Positions 9,946 through 19,949 of a stretch of 64,000 nt of DNA are shown piece by piece. The stretch is taken from NCBI RefSeq assembly GCF_003285005.1, contig NZ_QMFA01000012.1, positions 62,001-126,000 of the forward strand. Reading direction: 5' to 3'. The notes below the pieces were generated by a model, which was not told the origin of the DNA, did not search any database, and saw only the letters and a program-made list of their open reading frames with translations. The translations under genes were made by a program, and so were the position numbers. Positions within the stretch are counted from its first letter, which is position 1; each line of letters starts with the position of its first letter. This stretch comes from Paenibacillus sp. YN15 (GTDB lineage Bacteria > Bacillota > Bacilli > Paenibacillales > NBRC-103111).

Positions 9946-9967
9946 GTGGCGCAGTTGCCTGCGCCAC
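9946..9967 (-). terminator. Perfect 9-bp-stem hairpin between binding-protein and regulator genes
   Basis: GTGGCGCAG-TTGC-CTGCGCCAC forms a perfect stem. Read on the minus strand it lies 24 bp after the binding-protein stop and just before the possible ATG at 9939. No long U-run follows (TCCTTCATGATTT), so it may be a weak terminator or a processing/stability hairpin that sets lower expression of the regulator relative to the binding protein. Confidence 0.5.
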
Positions 9968-9990
9968 CCTCTCTATCTATTATCCGGCCT

Positions 9991-11577
9991 TCATACTCCG
10001 CCGGCCTTGAGATTTTTACTGCGAAGCTCATTATAAGCCTTGACCTTGGATTGATGAATCTCCTTACCGCCTTTTTTCTTCCAGTTCTCCACATATTGAT
10101 CCCAGTTGCCAAGCGGCTCCTTGCCGGTTACGAACTTGATGAACATTTCCTCCTCAAACTTCGCCAGGTCCGGACCCAGGTTCTTCTGCTCATCGGTAAG
10201 CGGCACTCCGAAGAACACATCCTCATAAAGATTGTATTCCCTTGCCGCATTGATGAAGCGGTTGCTCTCGATTTGCACCGGGTCCTTGGAAGCATTGTTC
10301 ACCTTGTCCACCAGATCGGGTCGGTAGATAATCTGGGCGAGGGGGTCCAGCCACTTCTCCTCCATGGCCTTGTTGCCCTCCGCTGTCCGGCCTTGCACCA
10401 AATCGGTATAGTGTGTGCCCTTGATGCCGTAGGTGGCCAACTCCCAGCCTTCATCACTGGCCAGATAATCCAGGAACTTGATAGCGGCAACCGGGTCTTT
10501 GGCTTTGGCCGAGATATTGATGGTTCCATTAATCGACCCGCGGGATTCTACCCCGCTTTTGCCGTTGGGGCCCTTAATCGCAGGCAGAATGGGATTCCAC
10601 TTGGCAGTGGGCGTAATCTGATTCATCTTCAGGTTGATGGTCAGGACGGACGGGGCGATGGACCACCATGCCGTGAAGGTCCCGGCCTTGCTTTGCGCCA
10701 GCTTCTGATTGGCCTGATCCTGCTTGATAATGAAGATTTCCGGATCGATCACCTTCTCGTCCCACAGCTTCTTGATATAAGCAATCGCGTCCCGGTATTC
10801 GTCGGAAATCTGGGCGGGATAGATGGCGTCATCCTTAATGTAGGATTGCCGGTTATCTGCGGAATCAAATGGCATAACGCCGAAGGCGCCGAAAACCATG
10901 CTGAAGTCGCCCTTCCAATTGCCGCCGGAGCCCAAGCCATACGTATCGGCGGCTCCGTTCTTGTCGGGATCGCCAAAGGTGAATTTCTTCAGCATTTCCT
11001 CATATTCATCCAAATTGGTAGGTAGCTTCATACCGAGATTATCCAGCCAGTCCTGACGAACCACCGGCACGATCTTGGCCGGATTATTGGCGTAGGGAAT
11101 GGCCAGCTGCTTGCCCTTATACTTGACCAAATCCCACATATTTTCCGAAATATTCTTCTTCAGATTGGGCCCGTATTGGTCCACCAGCTTCTGGATATCC
11201 AGAAACAGGCCGTTGTCAGCGTACTTCTGGAAATCAAAATTGGGGATTTTGCTGATATCCGGAATGGAGCCGGAAGCAGCCATCACATTGTACTTATTGG
11301 CAAAATCGCCGGAAGGAATCATATTCGCTTCCAAAATGGTGTTGGTTTTCTTCTGCAGCTCCAGAATAGCCGGATTGTCGCTTTTCCACACCCGTCCTCC
11401 GTCCTGCTGGACAATGGACAGCTTCACCGGCGCTGTTGAGGCGGCCGGACTTGCCGATCCGCCGGCAGGTGAAGAGGCCGGGGAGGAAGAGCCGGAGGAA
11501 CCGCAGGCGGTGGCGGTTAATGCAGCCGCACACATGGCGGCAACCGCGGCAGATCTCTTTTTTTGAATGGTATTCAT
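9991..11577 (-). CDS. Extracellular sugar-binding lipoprotein (ABC uptake set 2)
   Basis: A 528-residue binding protein with lipobox TATAC (Cys25) after a short Lys/Arg-containing n-region and Ala-rich core, then a long Ser/Pro/Ala linker. The body has the LplA-like pattern, with a FTFGDPDKNGAADTYG loop near the N-lobe. It should feed oligosaccharides to the permease pair encoded upstream (64-bp gap). Sequence divergence from the set 1 protein suggests a different ligand. A hairpin follows the stop. Confidence 0.9.
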   Translation of the reverse strand: MNTIQKKRSAAVAAMCAAALTATACGSSGSSSPASSPAGGSASPAASTAPVKLSIVQQDGGRVWKSDNPAILELQKKTNTILEANMIPSGDFANKYNVMAASGSIPDISKIPNFDFQKYADNGLFLDIQKLVDQYGPNLKKNISENMWDLVKYKGKQLAIPYANNPAKIVPVVRQDWLDNLGMKLPTNLDEYEEMLKKFTFGDPDKNGAADTYGLGSGGNWKGDFSMVFGAFGVMPFDSADNRQSYIKDDAIYPAQISDEYRDAIAYIKKLWDEKVIDPEIFIIKQDQANQKLAQSKAGTFTAWWSIAPSVLTINLKMNQITPTAKWNPILPAIKGPNGKSGVESRGSINGTINISAKAKDPVAAIKFLDYLASDEGWELATYGIKGTHYTDLVQGRTAEGNKAMEEKWLDPLAQIIYRPDLVDKVNNASKDPVQIESNRFINAAREYNLYEDVFFGVPLTDEQKNLGPDLAKFEEEMFIKFVTGKEPLGNWDQYVENWKKKGGKEIHQSKVKAYNELRSKNLKAGGV

Positions 11578-11641
11578 ACTTCGTTTCCCCTTTCAAATTT
11601 TTTATTAACACTCCTTGGGAGAGTGCAAGCATGTGGGGCTA

Positions 11642-12511
11642 TCAGCCTTTGACAGCGCCGACCATCATTCCCTGGACAAAATATTTCTGCAGGAACGGAT
11701 ACACGCAGATGATCGGCAGCGCCGTTATCACTACGGTGGCCGCGCGGACTGTTTCCACCGGAGGCGGCAGGCTGTCTCCGTCAATCTCGGCAATAGCTCC
11801 CGAAGTGTACATCTTGCGCAGCAGTACCTGCAGCGTCGACAGCTTGACATCGTTGATGTAAATGATCACGTTGATATATTCGTTCCAGTGCCCAACGCCG
11901 TAGAACAAGGACAAGGTAGCAATAATCGGCAAGGATAAGGGCAGCATAATTTTGATCAGGGTAACGATTTCCGAGCAGCCGTCGATTTTGGCCGATTCCC
12001 GCAATTCCTTGGGGATGCCCTGGAAGAAATTGCGCATCAGAATCAGCAGCCAGGCGCTGATGGCGTTGGGGATCATGACCGCCCAGGCGGTATTGGTCAG
12101 GCCCAGATTTTTGATCACCAGATAGCTGGGGATGAGTCCGCCGCCGAAGAACATGGTGACGATGACCATGGTCATCAGTATATTGCGCCCTGGCATCTCT
12201 CTGACGGACAGCACGTAAGCTCCCAGCGTGGTCATAACCAGATTGATGGCCGTGCCTACTATCGTAATGTAAATGGTCATTTTGTAAGCATCGGTCAAGC
12301 CGGCGTAACGGAAGATATATTTGTAGCCGTATAGATCAATGGATTTGGGATACAGCATCATGCCGTTGCTTTTCATCACCTCATCCATGCTGGACAAGGA
12401 GATAAAGACCAAATTGAGCACGGGATAGAGAGTGATGATGCAAAGGCAGATCATGCCGGCGAGAATCACCATATCGGCAATTCCTTTTTTGCGCATGAAG
12501 GTGGCGCCCAT
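11642..12511 (-). CDS. Sugar ABC transporter permease, YtcP-like (set 2)
   Basis: 289 residues, six membrane helices, EAA loop ESAKIDGCSEIVTLIKIMLPL and C-terminus FLQKYFVQGMMVGAVKG of CUT1 YtcP-type permeases. ATG 12511 overlaps the TAA of the upstream permease by one base (TAATG), a sign of translational coupling; ATG 12496 (MRKKG) is an in-frame alternative. Works with the 12511-13476 product. Confidence 0.9.
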   Translation of the reverse strand: MGATFMRKKGIADMVILAGMICLCIITLYPVLNLVFISLSSMDEVMKSNGMMLYPKSIDLYGYKYIFRYAGLTDAYKMTIYITIVGTAINLVMTTLGAYVLSVREMPGRNILMTMVIVTMFFGGGLIPSYLVIKNLGLTNTAWAVMIPNAISAWLLILMRNFFQGIPKELRESAKIDGCSEIVTLIKIMLPLSLPIIATLSLFYGVGHWNEYINVIIYINDVKLSTLQVLLRKMYTSGAIAEIDGDSLPPPVETVRAATVVITALPIICVYPFLQKYFVQGMMVGAVKG

Positions 12512-13476
12512 TACCAGATCCCTCCATCCTCGTCGATTTTTTTGGCTAATACATTGGCAATAATCACTACAGTCAGGGCAATGATAGAGCGGAAAAACCC
12601 GACGGCGGTGGCATAGCTGAAGTTGTTTGCCCCCAGCAGGCCAACCCGGTACACATAATAATCGATGACCTCCGCCACAGAGGAGACCATGGGGTTCATC
12701 ATGATCGTCACCTGCTCGAAGCTGACGCTGAGGATATCCCCCAGAGCCATCAGCAGCATGATGCTGACAATGGTGCGGATGCCGGGCAAGGTGACATGCC
12801 AGATCCGGCGCAGGCGGTTGGCCCCGTCAATGGAAGCGGCCTCATAAAGATCCGTATCGATCCGGGTCAGCGCAGCCAGATAGATAATGGCGTTCCAGCC
12901 CAGCTCCTTCCAGACGGAGCTGCCTACAAAGATGGGACGGAATAAGGACGGTTCCCCCAGGAAGGCGATTTTCTCCATGCCGAAATAAGCCAGAATCGAG
13001 TTCACAAGGCCTGAATCGGACAGAAAATTGTAGCAGATGGCGTACACCACCACCCAGGACAGGAAGTGGGGCAGATACGAGATGGTCTGGATGATCCGCT
13101 TTACCCTGGAAAAACGCATCTCGTTCAACAGGACAGCGAAAATGATTGGGGCAGGAAACACAACGGCCAGCCTGAACCCCGCCAGCAGCACAGTATTCTT
13201 GAATACGAGCCAAAAATCGCCGTTTTGCAAAAAGCGGCGGAAGTGGCTTAACCCCACCCACTCGCTATGAAAGATGCCGTCCAAGAAGTTATAATTCTTG
13301 AATGCGATTACAAGTCCGGCCATCGGAGCATAGCTGAACAGCAGATAATAAATCAGTACGGGGAGAAACAACAGATACAGCGGGAGATAAGGCTTCAGCT
13401 TCTTTATACCCTTGCCTTTCTGACGGTCAATGGCATCCGGCTGGGAATAAACCTCTTTCCCGGTGAGACTCTCCAT
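12511..13476 (-). CDS. Sugar ABC transporter permease, LplB-like (set 2)
   Basis: About 321 residues. Start set at ATG 13476 with AAAGGAGAGAG upstream rather than the longer frame to 13512. A polar N-terminus, six membrane helices and EAA loop EAASIDGANRLRRIWHVTLPG mark it as an LplB-type permease. First gene of set 2; the gap upstream holds the 18-bp inverted-repeat segment, so that segment may be its leader or control region. Confidence 0.9.
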   Translation of the reverse strand: MESLTGKEVYSQPDAIDRQKGKGIKKLKPYLPLYLLFLPVLIYYLLFSYAPMAGLVIAFKNYNFLDGIFHSEWVGLSHFRRFLQNGDFWLVFKNTVLLAGFRLAVVFPAPIIFAVLLNEMRFSRVKRIIQTISYLPHFLSWVVVYAICYNFLSDSGLVNSILAYFGMEKIAFLGEPSLFRPIFVGSSVWKELGWNAIIYLAALTRIDTDLYEAASIDGANRLRRIWHVTLPGIRTIVSIMLLMALGDILSVSFEQVTIMMNPMVSSVAEVIDYYVYRVGLLGANNFSYATAVGFFRSIIALTVVIIANVLAKKIDEDGGIW

Positions 13477-13538
13477 GGTTCTCTCTCTCCTTTCCTTTTG
13501 CCGCGGGCCCATTCGGTAATTCCATTATGCAGACAGCC

Positions 13539-13669
13539 GGGGCATCCGGATATATTCCATACTGCTCATTCGGGCCTAAACCGACTGATCACCCATTGTT
13601 CAAAGCGATTATTCGGAATGAAACCGCTTTTTCGGGGGATTTCATCAGCCCAATATATCCGGATGCCCC
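13539..13669. repeat. 131-bp segment bounded by perfect 18-bp inverted repeats
   Basis: GGGGCATCCGGATATATT (13539-13556) is exactly complementary to AATATATCCGGATGCCCC (13652-13669), with 95 bp between. Each arm also holds the palindrome ATCCGGAT. The interior has a second, looser inverted repeat AAAGCG...CGCTTT (~13602-13630) and a cre-like TGAAACCGCTTTTT. It fills the gap between the PL8 lyase stop (13678) and the set 2 permease start (13476). A miniature transposon, a paired operator or a long transcript hairpin are all possible; no clear target-site duplication was seen. Confidence 0.75.
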
Positions 13670-13677
13670 TGTTTATT

Positions 13678-16600
13678 CTACTGATTCATGCGGCTAAGCA
13701 GGTTCAGGACGGCTTGCGCGGACTCGGCCCGGCTGGCCGCGCCCTGGGGATGGAACACCCCGTCGTCCCTCCCTTGCATGATTCCCGAGGCAATAGCTTC
13801 CTCCACAAAGGGTCTGGCCCATGGGGAGACAGCCGGGCCGTCCCGGTAATCCGCCAGGGTGCCTCCGCCGCTTGGCTTCCCGCCGGCGGCGTATTCATAA
13901 GCCCGGACCAGCAGGGCAGCCATTTCCTCCCGGGTCAGCGCTTGACCGGGACGGAAGCTTCCGGTCTCATCCCCTTGGATCAATCCCGCCGCCCTCGCCG
14001 CTTGGACAAGCCCATAGTGCCAATCGTCCGGCGACACATCCCGGAAACCGGCTTCCTTGCCGGCCGCAGGAAAATCCAGCAAACGGACAAGCATGGCTGT
14101 GAATTCGGCGCGGGTTACGGAGGCTTCCGGATGAAATTCACCGCTCCCCGTCCCGGAGATGATATGCCGGGAAGTCAATATTTTGAGGCTGTCATAAGCC
14201 CAATGGGCAGCGGGCACATCACTGTAGGATTCGTTATATTCCAAGACCACGTACCGGCCTGGGACGGCAATCCCAACGGATATTTCCTGAAGTGCGCTGT
14301 CATACCTGCCGCCTACGTATTCCCATTGGCCATTGGGCTCCTGCCGATATACTCCGATCAGCCGCACGTCCACCCGATCCGAGTCCACCTTCAGCGTCAG
14401 ACTGACCGGCTCGGCGAAGGCGCTGACCCGCTCCAGCTCCTGGCCGTCGCGGAGCTGCAAACCAAGCTCCACCACCGGACCGGCCTGACGGCGGTCTGTC
14501 TTGACCCCTGCCGCCGGGGTGACATCCAGCAGATACTGCCGGTCTCCTGCCAACTCTTCACCGGAGGACAGCACGGCGGCGGGCAGCTTCAGCCGGAGGA
14601 AGCCGGTCTGAACGGCCAGCGACCGCCCTTGCAGCAGCGCGCCGGAATTGCCCGGCAAAATCAGGGTTGTCCGGCCATCCTCCAGAAGAAACGCCATGCC
14701 CTGGGCAGCGAGCTGCTCCAGCTCCTCCGGCCGGATTACGGCGGTGTGCGGGTCAGCCGCCGGTTCTTCCTTCGGCGCAGGCGGAGATGGCGCCGGGTCT
14801 TCCTGCTGCGGCTCCTCCGGTCCGGCAGGATGCGGAACATACAGGGCAACGGGCTGGCTGGCCGGCGACATGTTGCCCGCCGCATCTATTGCCGCAACCG
14901 TATAGACATAATGGTTGCCGGCAGATACCGCGTTATCCGTGTAGGCGGGCAGCGTGGTGAAGGCAAGCTGCGCCCCGTCCCGGTAAACGGCATAGGTCAC
15001 TGTCCCCGCATCATCCCAGGCTGCATCCCAATGGAGCTGAATCACCGTCCCGTAGACAGCTCCAGTCACATTCTGCGGCGCTGCGGGGGAAAGGGGAGGC
15101 ACCACGACGCTGTTGGCCTGGTCCGTCAACGCCCTCAAAGAAGCAATGGAGCGCATATATTCACCGCTGTCCGCCTCCGGTCCGGCCAGCAGCGTTTCCG
15201 CCGCTGCAGCGCCGGCCGCCAATGCGGAGCGAAGCTCGGACAAGTCTTCCGCGGAGTTGGCGGGAAGCCTGTTTACCGCTGCCCGCGCTGCCTCCAGAGC
15301 CGTTTCCAGGGTAGCGGGAAGATCATACTCAAGCTCGATTCTGGGCGCCCTGGCCGTAGAATAGGACGCTTCCTTGGCTGTGATCTGGTAGTACAGCCCC
15401 GGATTTCCGCTGCTCAGCGCTTGCTGGACAAGCGCCATGGAAACCGCTCCGTTCTCCAGGCTGCCGGACACGTAGCCGGTAATGTCGAAGCCGGTTTCCG
15501 CCTGCGCTCTGCTTGAAGGAACGGCTGCGGCCACCAACTGGCCCATCTCCGGCATAGTGGCGTATGTGACCCCGGTTTCGGACCAGCTGTTGTCCGCCAC
15601 GGCATGGATAGCCAAGGGCGGAATATCGGTGGACGGATTGCTGTCGTTGACATTGCCCTGAACGAGCAGCGTGGCCTTTTTAAGCAGATATCCGTTATTC
15701 CCCACAATAAACCGCAGAAGCGCAATCCGGTTTCCTCCGGCCCAGGTGGGGTCTGTTTTAATCGGCAGAACAGCGGCCGAGCCATGATTTTCTCCATAGT
15801 TCACCCGGACGGCTGTATCCGCATCCACCGGAACCGTGGCAGAGCTTGCCACCCGGGACAGCAGGAAGCTCTTGCAGGCAAGCTCCAGCTGTCCGATGGC
15901 GGCCGCCTTCTCCGCCTCGCTTAAATCCGCCTTTGTGCTGTAAGGCTCGGCTGCGGAAACCGCCTGCTCCAGCCTGGCCGCGGCCTGCGGCGGATATTGG
16001 CCGATGCTGTAACCAACGGGGGAAACACTCAGCGTTTCCCGGGCAGAACCGATGGCGCTGGCTACTGCCGCCTGCCGTTCGGCTATATCGGGGTCGGAGG
16101 GAATCGCCAGCTCCACCCGATTGCTGGCTGCGGATTCATTGCCCGCCGTGTCAACCGCGCGAACGAAATAGGTATGAAGCAGCCCTTTCCCGGGATTTAA
16201 GTCCAGGTACTCCGTTTCCGCCACATGGGCAATTTTCGCTTCGTTGCGGTAAATATCGTATCCCGCCACGCCGATATTGTCTGACGATGCTGTCCATTGC
16301 AGCAGAATATCCGCTTTCTGCACCTTGCCTGTCAAGGCCTGGGGCGCGCTGGGCGGCGCGCTGTCGGCAGCGGTCTGGAGCGCCTGATCAATCACGCCGG
16401 TTTTTTGCATCAGGCGGAGGATCGCTGTGCGGACCGCTTCATTGCCGGCCGCTGCATCGCCCAGCAGCTCTTCACCGGCTGCCATCTCCGCCTCCAGAGC
16501 TGTTTTGGCCACAAGCAAGCTGGAAGTCATTCCCTCCGGAATCCGGCCAATGGCCTCCCCGGCATGGGCCAATGCCCCCTCCAAGGTCTCATACTCGATA

Positions 16601-19600
16601 ATCAGCTTGGGCGCGGAAGCGACTCCGCTCTCTCTGGCGCTGATCCTGTACAGCGGACTGGTGTTGTCATTATTGGGCGTGTCGGGCGCCACTATGGGGG
16701 GCAGGGGAACCTGAACAATAGCCATGGACACCATGCCGTTGTCCAGACTGTCGGCGATATATCCGGTCACATCGAACTGTGTCTCCACCGAATTTTTGCT
16801 GGACGGCGTGGCTTCCGCCACCGCTTCCGCGCTGTACGGCGGCATGGTGCTGTACGTCATGCCCTGCTCCGGCCAGCTGTTGTCGGCCACCCGCCGGATG
16901 GTTAAAGGCGGGAGCGCCGTAGTCGCTTCGCCGATTCTGGTAATGACCGACAGCTTGGCGCTTTTGATGACAGCCCCATTGTCGCCAAGCGCAAACCGCA
17001 GAAAGCCCGCTCTTGTTCCGCCAAGCCATCCCGTATTATCCGTCTTGACCATAATTTCCGTGGCCGAGCCAAGTCCTGCCGCATTATTGAACTGGACGGA
17101 GGTATCCGCATCCGCTCCGACCCTGAGACTGCTCTGCACAAGGGAGCCCTTGAACTGCTGAAGGGCCACTTCCAGCCCGCGGACAATGTCCTGCTTCTGC
17201 GTTTCCCCCAGATTCGGATCGGCTGCGAAGGGTTCGGCTTGGGCGGCCGCCGCCTCCAGAGCGTTCCGGGCGGCTGGAGGATACTGGCCGTCCGTATAGC
17301 CGATGGACGCTTCCGCCAGGAAGCCCCGGGCATTCTTGATCGCCATCCGCACATCCAACTGTCTGGCGGCAAGTCCCATATCCAGATCAGCCTGGAATAC
17401 CGCTTCATCCACTCCCGCTCCGGCTCCCGCCAGCTCAAAATGAACGGACTGGCCTTTGAGGCCCTGCACATTCACCCCCACTACAACGGTGGGCTGCAGG
17501 CTGATCACCTCAATCCGCGGATTGGAGCCGATCAGGGAGGCGGCGCTGCGGTTGATGGCAAGCAAAATATTCCCTGTATTGGCTTGAGTAGGGTCGGAGA
17601 TTGAGACAGCCAAATTGCCGCTCTGCTCCTGCACCATCACGGAGGATTTGGCGTTGGCCTTCAATCCGCCCGCCGCCGTTACCTCATTGGTCCAGAAATT
17701 GGCTGCCGTGATGCCCAGCCTGTTTTCCCGGACGGCCTGCACCTTTGCGGTGTTGGCTTGGATATCCACATCGGGATCATCGGCGTATGCCGCCGTTTCC
17801 TGGGCTGTGCTTGCAGGCAGCAGGACGTATTCATAGCCTTTACCGCTGATGTTGGCCCCGTGATCCAGAATGATGGACAAGTAGTTCTCGGTAATCTTGG
17901 GCGCATCGGGATTGCCTTGCAGACTGATGGAGCCAAGGTTGCCGCTCCTGCTGTACCGGGCAAGCTGCAGATTCTCCGGTTGGGGAAAATAATAACCGCC
18001 CATCGGGGCCAAATGCATCCAGTTGGCTCCGTTTGCCGTTTCCTCAAACGGTCCGCCCGGCTGTTCCACTCCATCGACAATAAAGGAATCGTCGCCGGCG
18101 GCGGATAAACGCCTGTTCTCAATGACCGTCTGAATGGGCGAGCCCTCGCTGCTGCTGATATCGGCTCCCAGCGCCACCACCTCATTGTCGAACATGAACC
18201 AGGATTTTTTGGCCATCAGCTCTTTTTTGGCCTGCTCGGCGCTTATACTGGTGTTCATCACCCCCGCCAGCTGCATCCCGGCGGCTCCGTATGCTCCAAG
18301 GTCCGTTCCTCCGGTCCAGCTCATGGGATTGCCGGCAACAAACGGTTTGGACATATAGGGATGATCATTCCACATATCCACACTCACGCCGTTGATTTCA
18401 AGGGGGCGCGGGCGTGTATTCACCGTTGTTCCCGGCAATTTATCCGGGTCCACGGTAAACCAGAATTTGTCGGTAAATTGCAGCCGGTCATTGGGCGTAT
18501 ACACATATGTCATGCCGTTGGCGATATTCCATCCCGTCTTGAACTCGCCATTGGCCTCAAAGTTCTTGGTCCGCGTGGAATGCATGGCCAAGCCTACCGT
18601 AAAGCTGCCGTTGCGGTGCACCACCCGGTCCATGCCGGGAAACCGCAGATGCTCGGCAGCCTTAGGCTTGAGGGGAACGGCGGCATCCGTATAGATGCCG
18701 TTGCTGAGCTTAATATCCAGAATGGAGGAATATTGCCGGTAATACACAAGGTCAATGCTGGACATGATGGTTTTGACAATGGATTTCAGCCTGGGGACAT
18801 ATTCCTCCGGCGCGAAGGAGATCATTCTCGACACCGTATTCACCAGGTTAAAGGGGGATTGCTCCGAAGCCCTGGCCCGGGCCACAGCCCGCCCCTCTAC
18901 CATTCCCATGCCAAGGCCGTTGGCAATAAAGGGCTCATAGGCCTTCTCCACCCACTCGAAGATTCTTTCCAGATTGGGGTCGGCGGGGTACCAGGGAGTT
19001 CCCTCCAGCACATAAAGAGTATTGACTATATCGGTCAGAGAGGACATGCCATAGGATAAATTATATGGATTCCAGGCGTGCTGCAGGAAAGAGTAATCCG
19101 CCTGCATACCATCCCCCGACTCCACGTACTCGAAGCTTTCGCTCAGTTTATCCCGGGCTTCGGCGATTTTCTGCGGATTGCCGGTCAATGCTCCGCTAAG
19201 AAGCACACGGAATCCCTTCCAAACGGCGTTGGCTCCTACGTTTTCGCCGGAAGCCGCACCGGGGGAGTCGTCCACAATGTGGGGAACATAACGGTCCTCC
19301 GCATTCATGTAATTTTGCAGCTGCTGCGGGGTAAACAGGTCATACATCAACACGGCCACATTGTTGATTTTGCCCGGAATGTCAATCTTCAGATACCACC
19401 AGTTGGCGCCGGAAAAATCCCGGGTCAGATTGTACCAATTGGCGTCCAGAAAATCCATGCCGCCCAGGATCATGCCGGCCAACTCCGGATTTCCGTACCA
19501 CTTGCTGCCCGGCGTGCGGTAGGTAGTGGCCATCACCACCAGCCGGGAGTAGGAATAGGCGACGCTTTCGGTAGAGCTGCCTGCGAAGGCTTCCCCTTCA

Positions 19601-19905
19601 ACGACGGGGTTGGCTCCGTTCTTCAGATCCTCCCAAAGCCAGGCCCGTTGGGGGGAGAGGTTCATAGACGCCGCGTGTCCATCTGTGAGCGCATCCAATT
19701 GGGCGATTTTGCTTTGGATCTCGGCGGGAGGAGCGGCCGGATCATAGGTTCCGCTGCCTGTAAGCACCTCATATTGTTTCTGCCGGATCAACGCATAGGG
19801 GTCCGGGGCGGGCTCCGCACCTGCCATTGACGGCGGGGCGATTCCGATGGAGGTCAAAAGCAGAGCAATCGCCAAAAGCAACGAAAGCAGTGAAGCTCTT
19901 TTCAT
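13678..19905 (-). CDS. Giant SLH-anchored polysaccharide lyase family 8 protein
   Basis: 2075 residues from ATG 19905 (AAGGAAAG upstream; a longer frame to 20070 has no site). Signal peptide ~1-29. Residues ~35-830 form a PL8 lyase: GANWWYLKIDIPGKINN (167-183), the catalytic Asn226 in VGANAVWK, His276 and Tyr285 with the family's nine-residue spacing (FLQHAWNPYNLSYG), and Arg339/Arg343 in VEGRAVARA. PL8 enzymes cleave hyaluronan, chondroitin, xanthan or related glycans by beta-elimination (family knowledge). Then two ~425-residue repeats follow, each with a helical segment, a CBM96-like domain (~928-1105; ~1353-1528), another helical segment and a fibronectin-III-like domain (~1183-1268; ~1605-1692). 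A Pro/Glu linker (~1694-1720), a beta-rich region and three SLH domains (~1892-2075) tie it to the cell wall. Substrate not predictable. Confidence 0.92.
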   Translation of the reverse strand: MKRASLLSLLLAIALLLTSIGIAPPSMAGAEPAPDPYALIRQKQYEVLTGSGTYDPAAPPAEIQSKIAQLDALTDGHAASMNLSPQRAWLWEDLKNGANPVVEGEAFAGSSTESVAYSYSRLVVMATTYRTPGSKWYGNPELAGMILGGMDFLDANWYNLTRDFSGANWWYLKIDIPGKINNVAVLMYDLFTPQQLQNYMNAEDRYVPHIVDDSPGAASGENVGANAVWKGFRVLLSGALTGNPQKIAEARDKLSESFEYVESGDGMQADYSFLQHAWNPYNLSYGMSSLTDIVNTLYVLEGTPWYPADPNLERIFEWVEKAYEPFIANGLGMGMVEGRAVARARASEQSPFNLVNTVSRMISFAPEEYVPRLKSIVKTIMSSIDLVYYRQYSSILDIKLSNGIYTDAAVPLKPKAAEHLRFPGMDRVVHRNGSFTVGLAMHSTRTKNFEANGEFKTGWNIANGMTYVYTPNDRLQFTDKFWFTVDPDKLPGTTVNTRPRPLEINGVSVDMWNDHPYMSKPFVAGNPMSWTGGTDLGAYGAAGMQLAGVMNTSISAEQAKKELMAKKSWFMFDNEVVALGADISSSEGSPIQTVIENRRLSAAGDDSFIVDGVEQPGGPFEETANGANWMHLAPMGGYYFPQPENLQLARYSRSGNLGSISLQGNPDAPKITENYLSIILDHGANISGKGYEYVLLPASTAQETAAYADDPDVDIQANTAKVQAVRENRLGITAANFWTNEVTAAGGLKANAKSSVMVQEQSGNLAVSISDPTQANTGNILLAINRSAASLIGSNPRIEVISLQPTVVVGVNVQGLKGQSVHFELAGAGAGVDEAVFQADLDMGLAARQLDVRMAIKNARGFLAEASIGYTDGQYPPAARNALEAAAAQAEPFAADPNLGETQKQDIVRGLEVALQQFKGSLVQSSLRVGADADTSVQFNNAAGLGSATEIMVKTDNTGWLGGTRAGFLRFALGDNGAVIKSAKLSVITRIGEATTALPPLTIRRVADNSWPEQGMTYSTMPPYSAEAVAEATPSSKNSVETQFDVTGYIADSLDNGMVSMAIVQVPLPPIVAPDTPNNDNTSPLYRISARESGVASAPKLIIEYETLEGALAHAGEAIGRIPEGMTSSLLVAKTALEAEMAAGEELLGDAAAGNEAVRTAILRLMQKTGVIDQALQTAADSAPPSAPQALTGKVQKADILLQWTASSDNIGVAGYDIYRNEAKIAHVAETEYLDLNPGKGLLHTYFVRAVDTAGNESAASNRVELAIPSDPDIAERQAAVASAIGSARETLSVSPVGYSIGQYPPQAAARLEQAVSAAEPYSTKADLSEAEKAAAIGQLELACKSFLLSRVASSATVPVDADTAVRVNYGENHGSAAVLPIKTDPTWAGGNRIALLRFIVGNNGYLLKKATLLVQGNVNDSNPSTDIPPLAIHAVADNSWSETGVTYATMPEMGQLVAAAVPSSRAQAETGFDITGYVSGSLENGAVSMALVQQALSSGNPGLYYQITAKEASYSTARAPRIELEYDLPATLETALEAARAAVNRLPANSAEDLSELRSALAAGAAAAETLLAGPEADSGEYMRSIASLRALTDQANSVVVPPLSPAAPQNVTGAVYGTVIQLHWDAAWDDAGTVTYAVYRDGAQLAFTTLPAYTDNAVSAGNHYVYTVAAIDAAGNMSPASQPVALYVPHPAGPEEPQQEDPAPSPPAPKEEPAADPHTAVIRPEELEQLAAQGMAFLLEDGRTTLILPGNSGALLQGRSLAVQTGFLRLKLPAAVLSSGEELAGDRQYLLDVTPAAGVKTDRRQAGPVVELGLQLRDGQELERVSAFAEPVSLTLKVDSDRVDVRLIGVYRQEPNGQWEYVGGRYDSALQEISVGIAVPGRYVVLEYNESYSDVPAAHWAYDSLKILTSRHIISGTGSGEFHPEASVTRAEFTAMLVRLLDFPAAGKEAGFRDVSPDDWHYGLVQAARAAGLIQGDETGSFRPGQALTREEMAALLVRAYEYAAGGKPSGGGTLADYRDGPAVSPWARPFVEEAIASGIMQGRDDGVFHPQGAASRAESAQAVLNLLSRMNQ

Positions 19906-19949
19906 TGTCACTTTCCTTTCTACATTTATTTCACGTACCACGGCAATTC

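Noticed and set aside
13539-13669. Calling the inverted-repeat segment a definite MITE
   Set aside because: No target-site duplication was seen and only one copy lies in the window, so I keep it as an unclassified repeat.
13267-15516. A 749-codon plus-strand open frame
   Set aside because: It lies opposite the PL8 lyase and the set 2 permease, whose domains and catalytic residues are clear. The plus-strand translation has no domain pattern; GC-rich codons simply keep this frame open.
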